Counted from the first letter of the stretch, positions 1 through 8,625 are shown. The stretch: DNA of 64,000 nucleotides from JADFOI01 sp965218935 (GCA_965218935.1 CBDCMH010000004.1:1-64000), one strand, 5' to 3'. Numbers and translations: made by a program. Notes: generated by a model from the letters alone, not told the origin.

Positions 1-218
1 ATGGGGAGAACGGTTTTTTGATTCCGTTTGGCGATTCTCACATGCTCGCAGAGTATATGGCCAAGCTTCTTTCCACTCATTCCCTGGCTGCATCAATGGG
101 AGAGAAGGGCTACCAGCGGGTAATTGCTAGGTACAGTTGGGCCGACTGCGCCACCCGAGTTCACGAAGTCTACCATTCTCTTCTGAATGGGCAAAAGGAA
201 CCTGTGAATCTGCAATGA
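1..218 (+). CDS. Glycosyltransferase family 4, C-terminal end (partial)
   Basis: The gene begins before the window and the frame is open from base 3. The visible part reads GENGFLIPFGDS, then a helical stretch ending in MGEKGYQRVIARYSW and a final short helix. This is the usual end of a GT-B fold, family GT4 glycosyltransferase: the NGxLxPxGD loop after the donor-binding EX7E motif, then the C-terminal helices. Its stop codon overlaps the ATG at 214 (ATGA), so it was probably translationally coupled to the next, now broken, glycosyltransferase. Substrate cannot be told from so short a piece. Confidence 0.75.
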   Translation, partial: GENGFLIPFGDSHMLAEYMAKLLSTHSLAASMGEKGYQRVIARYSWADCATRVHEVYHSLLNGQKEPVNLQ

Positions 219-411
219 AAATCGGTATCGATGCGAGTCTGGTGGTGGGAGAAAAGGCCGGGGTTGGTCTACGGCAAACCTCATTAAAGCACTGGCTAGG
301 GTAGATCACCACAATCAATACAGTCTTATCCCTTTTTCCTGTCGGAAAAAGGACTGGATCAAGCCAGGAAATTCTCCTGGGATCAGATTGCCCGGGACAC
401 CCTCAAAGTCT
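214..411 (+). pseudogene. Remnant of a glycosyltransferase family 4 N-terminus, frameshifted
   Basis: From ATG 214 the frame reads MKIGIDASLVVGEKAGVG, a typical GT4 start. At about base 267 the match moves to another frame, which continues STANLIKALARVDHHNQYSL. Together these give the family pattern GVGxYTxNLxxAL, so one or two bases have been lost. The second frame runs without a stop into the GDP-fucose synthase that follows, and about 65 residues of glycosyltransferase are all that remains of a protein normally near 370. It overlaps the upstream stop (ATGA), as in an intact operon. I read it as a deletion remnant with a frameshift. Confidence 0.65.
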
Positions 412-435
412 ATGAAACATGTTAATCTCACAACG

Positions 436-1392
436 ATGTCTTTTTGGGGAAAACAGAGAGTAGTGGTCACGGGAGGAGCCGGTTTCCTGGGTTCTTTTGT
501 GTGCGAGAAGCTTCGGGACTCGGGGGTTGAGGAGTTGTTCGTGCCCCGATCCAGTGAGTATGACCTGCGTGAAAAAGAGGCCATCGTCAAGCTCCTCCAG
601 GAAACCAAGCCGACCTTGGTGATCCATCTGGCCGGATCGGTGGGCGGCATCGGAGCCAATCGCAAGAATCCGGGAAAATTCTTTTATGACAATGCGATTA
701 TGGGTATCCAGCTCATGGAATGTGCTCGACAAATGGACATCGGGAAGTTCGTAGTCACGGGTACCGTTTGCGCCTATCCCAAGTTCTGCCCGGTGCCCTT
801 TCGCGAAAAGGACCTGTGGGAGGGCTATCCGGAGGAGACCAATGCACCCTATGGAATCGCCAAAAAGATCCTGCTCGTACAATCCCAGGGGTACCGAGAA
901 CAATACGGCTTCAACTCCATTTTTCTACTCCCCGTAAACCTCTATGGTCCAGGGGACAACTTCGATCCGGAATCCTCTCACGTGATTCCGGCACTGATCC
1001 GCAAGTGCATTGAGGCCAACCGCTCGGGTCAATCCTGGATCGAGTGCTGGGGCAGCGGAACGGCGACCCGGGAGTTCCTTTACGTTGAAGACGCCGCAGA
1101 AGGGCTCGTGCTGGCCGCTGAGCACTATGACGAAAGCGACCCCGTGAATCTGGGGGCGGGCTCTGAAATCTCCATCAAGGACCTCACCGAGAGCATTGCC
1201 AGGCTCACAGGTTTTGAAGGCGAAATCCGCTGGAACACGGACTACCCGGATGGTCAGCCACGCCGGGCCCTCGATGCTTCCCGGGCAGCCCAGGAGTTTG
1301 GATTCCGCGCCAGTATAGGTCTGGAGGAAGGACTCAAGAAAACCATCGAGTGGTATCAGACTCAGACCACAGACCACAGACCACAGACCTAA
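436..1392 (+). CDS. fcl: GDP-L-fucose synthase (GDP-4-keto-6-deoxymannose 3,5-epimerase/4-reductase)
   Basis: A 318-residue short-chain dehydrogenase-type enzyme expected to turn GDP-4-keto-6-deoxy-D-mannose into GDP-L-fucose with NADPH in the cytoplasm. The start MSFWGKQRVVVTGGAGFLGS carries the Rossmann GxxGxxG at residues 13-19. Family residues are visible: a conserved Cys in GTVCAYPK (the usual Ser before it is Thr), the YGIAK Tyr-Lys pair near residue 140, and NLYGPGDNF...SHVIPAL, which contains the expected catalytic His. An upstream in-frame TTG at 388 would add residues that look like the broken glycosyltransferase, so I prefer ATG 436. The last ten residues (TQTTDHRPQT) come from a 7-bp tandem repeat. 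Its substrate would come from gmd at 59.5 kb. Confidence 0.85.
   Translation: MSFWGKQRVVVTGGAGFLGSFVCEKLRDSGVEELFVPRSSEYDLREKEAIVKLLQETKPTLVIHLAGSVGGIGANRKNPGKFFYDNAIMGIQLMECARQMDIGKFVVTGTVCAYPKFCPVPFREKDLWEGYPEETNAPYGIAKKILLVQSQGYREQYGFNSIFLLPVNLYGPGDNFDPESSHVIPALIRKCIEANRSGQSWIECWGSGTATREFLYVEDAAEGLVLAAEHYDESDPVNLGAGSEISIKDLTESIARLTGFEGEIRWNTDYPDGQPRRALDASRAAQEFGFRASIGLEEGLKKTIEWYQTQTTDHRPQT
1363..1389. repeat. Tandem CAGACCA repeat at the end of fcl
   Basis: The 7-base unit CAGACCA occurs nearly four times in a row and forms the last codons of fcl. Similar short words (ACAACAGACAACGG and CTGACC types) recur between genes across the window. The following gap to 1559 has only a weak GGGGAACTTGTCCC dyad followed by five T residues (about 1455-1475), possibly a weak terminator. 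Confidence 0.7.
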
Positions 1393-1559
1393 AGAGCAAC
1401 GGACAGCTGATAGGCGGTTCATTGGACATAAATAATAGAGTGCTTGGCGATTTTGGGGGAACTTGTCCCTTTTTCATTTGCGAACAGAACACCAATGCCG
1501 ATATTCTTTGCCAGCCTTTGAAATGCTTTAGGTCTCTTCTAAATTCTGGATTCTAGTTT

Positions 1560-2522
1560 ATGAAGGTGCTCATTACAGGCGGCACGGGATTCATCGGCTC
1601 TCACCTCTCGGAATATCTTCTGGAAAAGGATCATCAGGTTTTTGTCATCGATGACCTCTCCACCGGTAAGATTGAGAACGTTCTTCATCTGAAAGCAAAT
1701 CCCAACTTTCACTACACTATCGACACCATCATGAATGTGCCGGTGACGGCGGAGCTGGTGGATCGCTGCGACGTGGTCTTTCACCTGGCGGCGGCGGTCG
1801 GAGTGAAACTCATCGTGGAAAGCCCGGTCCGTACCATCGAGACGAATATCAAAGGCACCGAGATCATCCTGGAGTTAGCCGACAAGAAGAAGAAGAAGGT
1901 GGTCATTACCTCCACCTCGGAGGTCTATGGGAAAGGAAAGAACATCCCCTTTTCGGAAACCGAGGATCTGGTCATGGGTCCCACCCACAAGGGGAGGTGG
2001 AGCTACGCCTGCAGCAAGGCGATCGACGAGTTCCTATCTCTGGCCTACTGGCACGAAAAGCGACTCCCCGTCATCGTCGTACGATTATTCAACACGGTAG
2101 GACCTCGTCAAACGGGGCGCTACGGGATGGTCTTGCCCACATTCGTGAAGCAGGCACTCTCGGGAGAAGTCATCACCGTTTTCGGAGACGGCAGTCAATC
2201 CCGCTGTTTCGCCCACGTTTCCGACGTGGTGGGAGCTCTTACCCGGCTTTCAGAAAAGGAGGAAGCATTGGGCAAGGTCTTCAACATCGGCTCAAACGAA
2301 GAGATCACCATTCTCGAGCTGGCACAGAAAGTGAAATCCATGACCTCCAGTGAGTCCGAAATCGTCTTTATCCCTTATGACGAAGCCTATGAGGAGGGCT
2401 TTGAAGATATGCCCCGCCGCGTTCCCGATATTTCCCGTATTCAGTCCCTCGTTGGCTACGAGCCGAGCAAAGACCTGGAACAGATTGTCCAGAGTGTGAT
2501 CGATTACCAGGGGGCGTTGTAG
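1560..2522 (+). CDS. NAD-dependent nucleotide-sugar epimerase/dehydratase
   Basis: A 320-residue extended short-chain dehydrogenase. The N-terminus MKVLITGGTGFIGSHL is the NAD-binding Rossmann motif, followed by the acidic VIDDLSTG end of beta-2, the FHLAAAVGV turn, STSEVYG with the catalytic Ser/Thr, and YACSK with the catalytic Tyr and Lys near residue 150. The substrate loop RLFNTVGPRQ and the FGDGSQSRCF segment are typical of UDP- or GDP-sugar 4-epimerases, 4,6-dehydratases and related decarboxylases. I cannot choose among these. It lies 167 bases after fcl on the same strand and probably supplies another activated sugar for the surface glycan. Confidence 0.8.
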   Translation: MKVLITGGTGFIGSHLSEYLLEKDHQVFVIDDLSTGKIENVLHLKANPNFHYTIDTIMNVPVTAELVDRCDVVFHLAAAVGVKLIVESPVRTIETNIKGTEIILELADKKKKKVVITSTSEVYGKGKNIPFSETEDLVMGPTHKGRWSYACSKAIDEFLSLAYWHEKRLPVIVVRLFNTVGPRQTGRYGMVLPTFVKQALSGEVITVFGDGSQSRCFAHVSDVVGALTRLSEKEEALGKVFNIGSNEEITILELAQKVKSMTSSESEIVFIPYDEAYEEGFEDMPRRVPDISRIQSLVGYEPSKDLEQIVQSVIDYQGAL

Positions 2523-2537
2523 GGGAGTTCGGGGACA

Positions 2538-2556
2538 GGCCGCTCTGAGAGCGGCC
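2538..2556. terminator. Perfect palindrome between convergent genes
   Basis: GGCCGCTCTGAGAGCGGCC is a perfect 9-bp dyad around one base, between the convergent ends of the epimerase (2522) and the secreted protein (2575). It has no clear T-run, so termination is inferred from position. The same core recurs at 57956-57972 and is probably a dispersed palindromic repeat. Confidence 0.5.
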
Positions 2557-2574
2557 ACTTCAAAGATCTCACGC

Positions 2575-4017
2575 TCACTGTGAAGGGATAATGGAAATGG
2601 ATTCACTGGCCAGGTCCCCGAAGAGAGCAAAGCTCAAGATCTCCCTCTCTGTGCGCACCCGAAAATACCCCCCCACCTGGCCTGCCGTGGCGGGTATGAG
2701 CTCCAGAAGCAGTTTGGCCTTTCTGCCTCCCCCAGGAAGGGTAAAGGTGTTCTCGCCCAGCTGATCTCCCACCTGGTCGAAGGCTTCCACGGTCACTTCT
2801 ACTGGAGTCCCGTGAGGGTTCAGCACAGCCACACCGGTGAAAAATCCAAAATCCTGGGCGATGTGTGCATAGAAGGCATCGGCATCGCGGGGTAACAGAA
2901 GGGGGAGAGAGGCCGACAATCTGCCATCGGAGCTCTTCAACCGGAGAGAGCCGTTCACACGGGCCGGTTCCGGATAAGAATCGAGACTTCCCTCTAAATC
3001 GACACGAAGGGAGCCCACGATTTGCTCATCGCTGGAGATTCCAAACAGGGACGAGAGATTGAAAATACCCTGCTCCAGAGGTCCCAGAGAGACCTGTACC
3101 GGGTTCAGCCGTACATTTCCCTGATCATCCCAGGCACTGACCCTCAAGGTTGCCCCTCGTGAGGAATCGGTGTTGATCAAATTCAGCTCGGTGTTAAATC
3201 CTCCTCCCACCGCGAAATGAGGGATCGAGTAAGATCGCTCGCTGAGAAACAGGGGTTGGGCAGAGAGAAGATTCAGGCTCTGCTCATTTCCGAAAGTCTC
3301 AAAGGCCACCACGCCATCATCTCCCGCGGATCCCTTCACATACCCTCCGGGGAACATCCCAGGCTCGACTCCGAATAGCGCCGCTAAATCCTGAACAACT
3401 GTCCCCTGAGGAGGTAGGGCCATACCCGTGGACGCCACAATCTCTCCAGTAAGATCAAAAAGCGTGAGTTCTACCTCAAGATTCGAGTCTGCAGAGGGAT
3501 TGAAGAGATGGACGGTAGTAAAAGGCTCCTTCCCTTCCCAGGAAATACCGGGAAGAACGAAGCTTTTGAGGGGTGTTTGTCCGGCGGTGCCGCCATCCAA
3601 CAGCGTGTTTTTTTCATCCCCGATGAGAAACAAGGTGGCCAGCGCGGCACGGTTGCTTTGGTAGGAGATCCTTGCGAGATCTGCGGACAGGATGCTGGCA
3701 CCGAAAACGTCTCCCACGGATGCCCAGGTTTGCCCCCTGGGAGGAACTCGGAGTGTGGCCGGATTGAGGATATCTCTCCCCGCAATGAGGTCGCCATAGG
3801 GGTCAGAAGCCTTGAGTTCAATGCTCACCTCAAAATCTGTTGTATTGGTAAAGGCAATCCCCATGTATCGCTGGGGTTCCAGAAGGGTGGGGAAAAACCC
3901 CTCGACGGCGCCGCTGATCTCAAAGGTAGCGGTCTGGGCATTCACAAGGGCAATCGGGCACACCAGGATGAGTAAAAAAATGACCCGCAGCGACTTTAAA
4001 CCCTTGAGAATATTCAA
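2575..4017 (-). CDS. Secreted repeat-domain protein of unknown function
   Basis: A 480-residue protein with a signal peptide (basic start, hydrophobic VIFLLILVCPIALV, likely cleavage after VNA). The mature part is built of several related beta-rich modules of about 100-120 residues, each with phrases like FTNTTDFEVSIELKASD, LFNPSADSNLEVELTLFD and LNLINTDSSRGATLRV followed by LPPQGTVVQDLAALFG-like ends. This suggests extracellular immunoglobulin-like repeats. Such proteins are common in Acidobacteriota by my recollection; no enzymatic motif is visible. The start is TTG at 4017, with AGAGGA about eight bases upstream; no ATG precedes the signal peptide. It could be a T2SS substrate, which is inference only. 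It is transcribed away from its neighbours. Confidence 0.6.
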   Translation of the reverse strand: MNILKGLKSLRVIFLLILVCPIALVNAQTATFEISGAVEGFFPTLLEPQRYMGIAFTNTTDFEVSIELKASDPYGDLIAGRDILNPATLRVPPRGQTWASVGDVFGASILSADLARISYQSNRAALATLFLIGDEKNTLLDGGTAGQTPLKSFVLPGISWEGKEPFTTVHLFNPSADSNLEVELTLFDLTGEIVASTGMALPPQGTVVQDLAALFGVEPGMFPGGYVKGSAGDDGVVAFETFGNEQSLNLLSAQPLFLSERSYSIPHFAVGGGFNTELNLINTDSSRGATLRVSAWDDQGNVRLNPVQVSLGPLEQGIFNLSSLFGISSDEQIVGSLRVDLEGSLDSYPEPARVNGSLRLKSSDGRLSASLPLLLPRDADAFYAHIAQDFGFFTGVAVLNPHGTPVEVTVEAFDQVGDQLGENTFTLPGGGRKAKLLLELIPATAGQVGGYFRVRTEREILSFALFGDLASESISIIPSQ

Positions 4018-4091
4018 TATAAGGTCCTCTTGGATACTCTATTATAGCTTTTTAGGGGCGAGGCGTGCAGCAAGCGCGCTTCGCGCACGTT

Positions 4092-4156
4092 CCAGGTTCC
4101 AAGTTTTTGGGTTTTGGAATTTGGAATTTGGGATTTCCGCTGACAGCGATCAGCGG
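4092..4156. repeat. Left inverted repeat flanking the tyvelose-type epimerase
   Basis: A block of about 65 bases made of CCAGGTTCCAAG, TTTTGGAATTTGGAATTTGG and the hairpin CCGCTGACAGCGATCAGCGG (4137-4156). It is the imperfect reverse complement of 5224-5288 on the other side of the gene. It also falls just after the stop of the epimerase and before the start of the secreted protein. Confidence 0.7.
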
Positions 4157-4166
4157 GTCTGCGGGA

Positions 4167-5195
4167 TCAAGCAAAGAGGTCTTTATTTTCCATCACCCAC
4201 GTCCATAATCGGTCGATACCTTCTTGAACCGAGACTCGTGGAACCCACTGCAGATCCCGGCCTGCCTTCCCAATGTCGCTGACATACACGGGCTGATCGC
4301 CGGGACGCCAGTCCCCATATTGAACCGGGATCTCGCGACCCAGCCTTTGGGTGAGCAACTCTTCAAGTTCTGCCCATACGGAAAGGGTATTTCCTGGCCC
4401 ACCACCGATGTTGTAGACCTGACCGCTGGCGGCGTCCATGCGCTCAATAGCAAGCTGCATGGCCTCAATCAAATCGTCCACAAACAATAAATCCCGAACC
4501 TGTTTTCCGTCACCGTATATGGTGATGGGCCGACCCAGGACGGCTGAGATGATGAAGTGAGCGAGCCAGCCTTGATCTTCATTCCCAAACTGGCGGGTCC
4601 CATAGATACAAGACATTCGAAACACGACCGTTTTTAGATCGTAGATTCGGGCATAATCTCGCACATAGGCATCCGCCGCACCCTTGGAGCACTCATAGGG
4701 TGAGTGAAAATCCAGTGGGTAGGTCTCAGGGATCCCTTCCGGGTAATCCGAGAAGGCATAGGCGCTTCCCCTATCCACCACCGAGACCTCTTCCATCCTG
4801 CCGTAGACCTTGTTGGTGGAGGTGTAAAGCAATAGAGCTTCCGGATTGACCCGTCTTAGGGCCTCCAGCACATTCAGGGTGCCCGTCGTATTGATTTCAA
4901 AATCGATACGGGGCTCTGTCACCGAGGTGGTGACCGCCACCTGAGCAGCCAGATGGACGACCACATCCACATTACGAATCGCCTCGGACACAGCCTCGGG
5001 ATCTCGGATATCTTCTTGCACGACTTCCAGATTCTTCTTCTCACTGGATTCCAGCCATGCCACGTTCTTTTCTGTACCTGGGCGGGCCAGACTGTCCAGG
5101 ATACGGACTTGGTAACCGCTCTTCAACCAATGTGCAGCCAGGTTCGAGCCAATAAATCCGGCACCCCCTGTAATCAGAACGTTCATTTCATCCAT
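4167..5195 (-). CDS. CDP-tyvelose/paratose 2-epimerase-like NAD-dependent epimerase
   Basis: A 342-residue extended short-chain dehydrogenase. It has the NAD motif ITGGAGFIGSNL, the HLAAQVAVTTSV segment, TSTNKVYG, the active-site YECSKGAADAYV (Tyr and Lys), and FRMSCIYGTRQFGNEDQGW. The TSTNKVYG and SCIYGxRQFGxEDQGW stretches are the signature of the RfbE/Tyv group, which inverts C2 of CDP-paratose to CDP-tyvelose or acts on similar sugars. The characterised reaction is known; the substrate here is inferred because no CDP-glucose dehydratase or other CDP-sugar gene is in the window. The start at 5195 (MDEMNV) could be four codons too early. The gene stands alone between two inverted repeats, as a discrete cassette. 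Confidence 0.8.
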   Translation of the reverse strand: MDEMNVLITGGAGFIGSNLAAHWLKSGYQVRILDSLARPGTEKNVAWLESSEKKNLEVVQEDIRDPEAVSEAIRNVDVVVHLAAQVAVTTSVTEPRIDFEINTTGTLNVLEALRRVNPEALLLYTSTNKVYGRMEEVSVVDRGSAYAFSDYPEGIPETYPLDFHSPYECSKGAADAYVRDYARIYDLKTVVFRMSCIYGTRQFGNEDQGWLAHFIISAVLGRPITIYGDGKQVRDLLFVDDLIEAMQLAIERMDAASGQVYNIGGGPGNTLSVWAELEELLTQRLGREIPVQYGDWRPGDQPVYVSDIGKAGRDLQWVPRVSVQEGIDRLWTWVMENKDLFA

Positions 5196-5223
5196 CTTCT
5201 GAAAAGCCTCATCTTAAGCTAAA

Positions 5224-5288
5224 CCGCTGACCGCTGTCAGCGGAAATTCAAAATCCAAAACTCCAAATTCCAAACCTGAAACCTGAAA
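5224..5288. repeat. Right inverted repeat flanking the tyvelose-type epimerase
   Basis: It starts with the hairpin CCGCTGACCGCTGTCAGCGG (5224-5243) and continues AAATTCAAAATCCAAAACTC and CAAATTCCAAACCTGAAACC. This is the approximate reverse complement of 4092-4156. The rest of the gap to 5428 holds the divergent starts of the epimerase and the sigma factor. I see no convincing promoter there, only a weak GCAACTT that could be an ECF-type -35 box. Confidence 0.7.
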
Positions 5289-5428
5289 GGAACGCGCCCG
5301 AAGCGCTCTCCCCTGCAACTTTAAACCCTCCGTGCCATCTTTTATTTTTGCCTTTGAGTGAAGAGACTGATACCTTGTAGACGTTGTGATGGCGGGGCAG
5401 ATTCAAGTTGGGCTCAGCCATCTTCACA

Positions 5429-6025
5429 ATGTCTTCGGAAATCAGCCAAAGCGAGCTTGAAGAGGTCGTCAAAAGAGTTCAACGGGGCTCTGTCGAAGAT
5501 TTCCACAAGCTCTATGACCTTTTCTCAAAGCCTATTTACAACTTTATCTGGCGCCTTATCGGTTCCACTCAGGACGCGGAAGATCTGACTCAGGAAACAT
5601 TCCTGAAGGTGCACCGCGAGATAAAGAAAGTTCGACAGCCAGGCCAGTTTAAGTTCTGGCTGTACCGGGTCGCTCGAAATGAAGTCTATCAGAAGCTGCG
5701 ACGCTCAAAAAAAGCATCCGAGGTCTTGCTGGACAGCAAGACTATCGACTATTTCGACTTTCTTCCCCATCACTCGCCCGACATCAATCCAGAGAAGCGA
5801 ACCCTTCATCAGGAACTCAACAAGATTATTTCCCGGACGTTGCAAACCATGGCACCCAAGTATCGTGACGTCTTCGTTTTGGCGGTCTTTCATAAAATGA
5901 GCTACGAAGACATCACCCATATCGTCGACCGGTCCTTGCTCTCCGTCAAAACCGATATTTACCGCGCCCGCGTTACGGTCAAAGAGGCGTTGAACGAGTA
6001 TTTGAAAAGAGAAGACAGGAAATAG
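5429..6025 (+). CDS. ECF-type RNA polymerase sigma factor
   Basis: A 199-residue sigma-70 family protein with only regions 2 and 4. Region 2 includes YNFIWRLIGSTQDAEDLTQE, the core-binding and -10 recognition part. Region 4 includes SYEDITHIVDRSLLSVKTDI, the helix-turn-helix for the -35 box. The start is ATG 5429 (MSSEISQ); a TTG seven codons upstream is also in frame. The anti-sigma factor begins six bases after its stop, so the two form an operon. This is one of three ECF sigma/anti-sigma pairs in the window and it faces the end of the T2SS operon. Target genes are unknown. Confidence 0.9.
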   Translation: MSSEISQSELEEVVKRVQRGSVEDFHKLYDLFSKPIYNFIWRLIGSTQDAEDLTQETFLKVHREIKKVRQPGQFKFWLYRVARNEVYQKLRRSKKASEVLLDSKTIDYFDFLPHHSPDINPEKRTLHQELNKIISRTLQTMAPKYRDVFVLAVFHKMSYEDITHIVDRSLLSVKTDIYRARVTVKEALNEYLKREDRK

Positions 6026-6030
6026 GAAAC

Positions 6031-6318
6031 ATGGGTTGTGATGAGGTGAGGGTTCAGATTTCTGCTCTTCTGGATGACAACCAGGAGGTTCGGGTGAAGG
6101 AAATTCACGATCACCTGGCATCGTGCTCCTCTTGTTCTGAATTTTATGAAGAAAAATTAAAAGTGACCGAATGGCTGAAAGAAGCCGAGAACTTTCAGCT
6201 GGAACCACCACCCGGCATCTGGGAAAGAATTGACTCCGAAATCAGTGCCGGATCTAAGAGCGCGGCCAAACACCCCGACCTACAGGATCAGAAGACTCCC
6301 GAAGAAACGAGCGACTAA
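6031..6318 (+). CDS. Zinc-finger anti-sigma factor (cytoplasmic)
   Basis: A 95-residue protein beginning MGCDEVRVQISALLDD, with the HxxxCxxC signature IHDHLASCSSC near residues 29-39, which defines zinc-binding anti-sigma domains. It has no membrane segment, so it would hold the adjacent ECF sigma factor inactive in the cytoplasm rather than respond through the membrane like the other two in this window. Translation starts six bases after the sigma stop. Its end converges on the gspD stop 30 bases away across a TCCTGTCTCC-rich gap. Confidence 0.8.
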   Translation: MGCDEVRVQISALLDDNQEVRVKEIHDHLASCSSCSEFYEEKLKVTEWLKEAENFQLEPPPGIWERIDSEISAGSKSAAKHPDLQDQKTPEETSD

Positions 6319-6348
6319 CTCCTGCCTCCTATCTCCTGTCTCCTTCCC

Positions 6349-8625
6349 CTATTGACTTTGCTGCTCGAGCGTTCTGCGCTCCTCGATCAACTCAGTTTCT
6401 TCACTTTCTTTCTTCTCGATAAATTCGTAGGCATTACGCAGTGCTCTTCTGAAATCGAGGGTCAGTTCCGTGGCGGTGGGCAGATTGCGGATCACATAGG
6501 GGGTAATGAAGAAAACCAGCTCGTTTCGCCGCTTATCAGTGCTCGTCGTTCCAAAGAGACCGCCTATAACAGGAATACTTCCCAAAACGGGAACCCGGTT
6601 GCGCACATCATTGGCACTATCGCTGATAATCCCGGCCAGGGCCACGGTCTGACCATCCCGAACAATCAGGGATGTGTTGATGGCATTCGTGTTGATGGTG
6701 GGTGTCAGTGAGTCTCCTGTGGCATTACTGACTTCAATGGCCAGATCCATGGTGACGATACCGCTGGCGCTGATTCTGGGCATGATCAGGAGGGTCACAC
6801 CGGTGGGACGAAACTGAATGGAATTGACGAAATTGGTTGAGGACCCGGACTGCAGTGGGTCTCCAAAAGACGCCGTCGTGACCGGCACTTCTGCTCCTAT
6901 GTTGATCTGTGCCTGCACACCATCCAGGGCCAGGATGCGGGGAGCTTCAAGGATTTGCACGTTGGTCTTTGCACTCAGGGCGGTGATCACCGCCCTCAAC
7001 TGACGGCTCGAGCCAATGAATGCCGTGGTGGTGGCGGACAAGGTTCCATCCACGATCGACCCTGTCGTGGGGGGACCAAGGTCGGGGTTTCTGGCTTCCA
7101 GAAATGCCGACACCCCGTAACTGAGGTTATCTTGAAGCTCTACGGCATAAATCTTGGCCTCGATAAGAACCTGCCGGGGAAGGACATCCAACTGTCTGAT
7201 GGTCTGAAGGAGAAACTGATAATCCGATTCAGTGGCCTGAATGATCAGTGAGTTATTGAACTCGTTCACGATAATCTTGATGTTGCCACTGACCACCGAT
7301 CGAATATCGGATCCACTGGCCATGGGCCGACCCGTCAGAGAAGGTCCTAAATCCGCGGTTCGAGGGACTCCCTGAAGGCGCTGTTGGCCGGCGGGGACGA
7401 AGCCCGGTTGGGCACCCGACTGTTGGGGTTGATCACCCTGAGCCGTTCCACCCATCGCGGAGGGAACACCCTCCTGATACAACTGAGACAAAATACTGGC
7501 AATATTGGTGACAGTATTGTTTTCAACCTGGTAAACAAAGGTCCTGAGGTTGCTCCCGGACGAAGGGGTATCCAGTTTATCAATCCATTCCCGCACCTCC
7601 TGGAACACATCAGCTGAGCGCGTCACCACCAGGATACTGTTCAATCTTTCAATGGTGACCAGACGTACGCCGGCCGGGGAGCCAGGGGCAAAAATCTGGG
7701 CAAGATCTTCAGTGATATCTACCGCCTGGTTATAACGTATGGGAACCAGATCCACCGTTGTCAGATCAAAGTATTCCGTATCCAGAAGCCGGATCAGCTT
7801 GAGCGCCTGCTCCACATTCTGCCGATAGTCGGTGAGAATCAGCATATTGGCGGAAGCATAATTGATCATGTTGGCGCCGTTGGACACGAAGGGCGTAATC
7901 AGCGTTACCATCTCGGCAGAAGGGATGTGGTGCAAAGCAATCACATAAGTCAGGACACCTTCGTTCTGGGTTTCCCCCGGCACCGGTTCCTGGGGAGGCC
8001 CTAGGGTGGACACGACCGGTTCCTGAGCTGCAGGCGCAGGTGGGACCGGTTGTGGGGCAGGCTGAAGCTGGGCCGCAGCAGGCTGCGCCCCTTCTTCCTG
8101 CAACTGGGAAGCTTCGGGATTGACAATCAGTTCATGAGGAATCTTTGGCGTCAGTTGTAGCGGGACGATGACATAAATTCCGTCCTGTTTGACAATCCCC
8201 TGCCCATTCATCTGCAGAAGCTGTTCCAGGATGTCGAAGGCATTCTCTCTTGGGATTTCCCCCATGGTATGGATGCTGGCCGTTCCCTGGACGCGCGGGT
8301 CGATGATGTAGGAGTATCCCAACTCCTTCATAACAGTATCGATCAAGGTCGTGATAGGAACGTTGTTGAAGCGGAAGACCAATCCGTTTGATGAAAGCGG
8401 GCTCTGGAGAGGAGAAGCTTGAACCGGAGGAGCCTCGACCTGTTCTGCAATCTCCTCCTCTTCCTGAACGTCTCCTTCCTCCACAAGTTGCCCTTCTTCT
8501 ACAAACTCTTCCTCCTCCGCAGCTTCGCCTTCCTCCAACAGGTCCTGCTCGGAAGGCTCCTGAGCCTGAATGGGGGCGGCCACAAGAGGTAGAACGATCA
8601 AAAAAACTAAAAGTACTCGCATCAT
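6349..8625 (-). CDS. gspD: Type II secretion system secretin GspD
   Basis: About 758 residues forming the outer-membrane secretin ring of the T2SS. A signal peptide (VLLVFLIVLPLVAAPIQAQ) is followed by an unusual stretch of about 40 mostly acidic residues. Then come the N0 domain (FRFNNVPITTLIDTV), a Pro/Ala/Gln-rich linker of about 50 residues, N-type ring domains (VIALHHIPSAEMVTLI; VDLVPIRYNQAVDI) and the secretin domain with VPVLGSIPVIGGLFG and VFFITPYVIR. The C-terminal tail is charged. Starts at GTG 8631 or ATG 8622 are possible; I take ATG 8625, which has AGAG five to eight bases upstream. It is the last gene of the T2SS operon, 80 bases after gspC, with a palindrome in that gap. Confidence 0.92.
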   Translation of the reverse strand: MMRVLLVFLIVLPLVAAPIQAQEPSEQDLLEEGEAAEEEEFVEEGQLVEEGDVQEEEEIAEQVEAPPVQASPLQSPLSSNGLVFRFNNVPITTLIDTVMKELGYSYIIDPRVQGTASIHTMGEIPRENAFDILEQLLQMNGQGIVKQDGIYVIVPLQLTPKIPHELIVNPEASQLQEEGAQPAAAQLQPAPQPVPPAPAAQEPVVSTLGPPQEPVPGETQNEGVLTYVIALHHIPSAEMVTLITPFVSNGANMINYASANMLILTDYRQNVEQALKLIRLLDTEYFDLTTVDLVPIRYNQAVDITEDLAQIFAPGSPAGVRLVTIERLNSILVVTRSADVFQEVREWIDKLDTPSSGSNLRTFVYQVENNTVTNIASILSQLYQEGVPSAMGGTAQGDQPQQSGAQPGFVPAGQQRLQGVPRTADLGPSLTGRPMASGSDIRSVVSGNIKIIVNEFNNSLIIQATESDYQFLLQTIRQLDVLPRQVLIEAKIYAVELQDNLSYGVSAFLEARNPDLGPPTTGSIVDGTLSATTTAFIGSSRQLRAVITALSAKTNVQILEAPRILALDGVQAQINIGAEVPVTTASFGDPLQSGSSTNFVNSIQFRPTGVTLLIMPRISASGIVTMDLAIEVSNATGDSLTPTINTNAINTSLIVRDGQTVALAGIISDSANDVRNRVPVLGSIPVIGGLFGTTSTDKRRNELVFFITPYVIRNLPTATELTLDFRRALRNAYEFIEKKESEETELIEERRTLEQQSQ

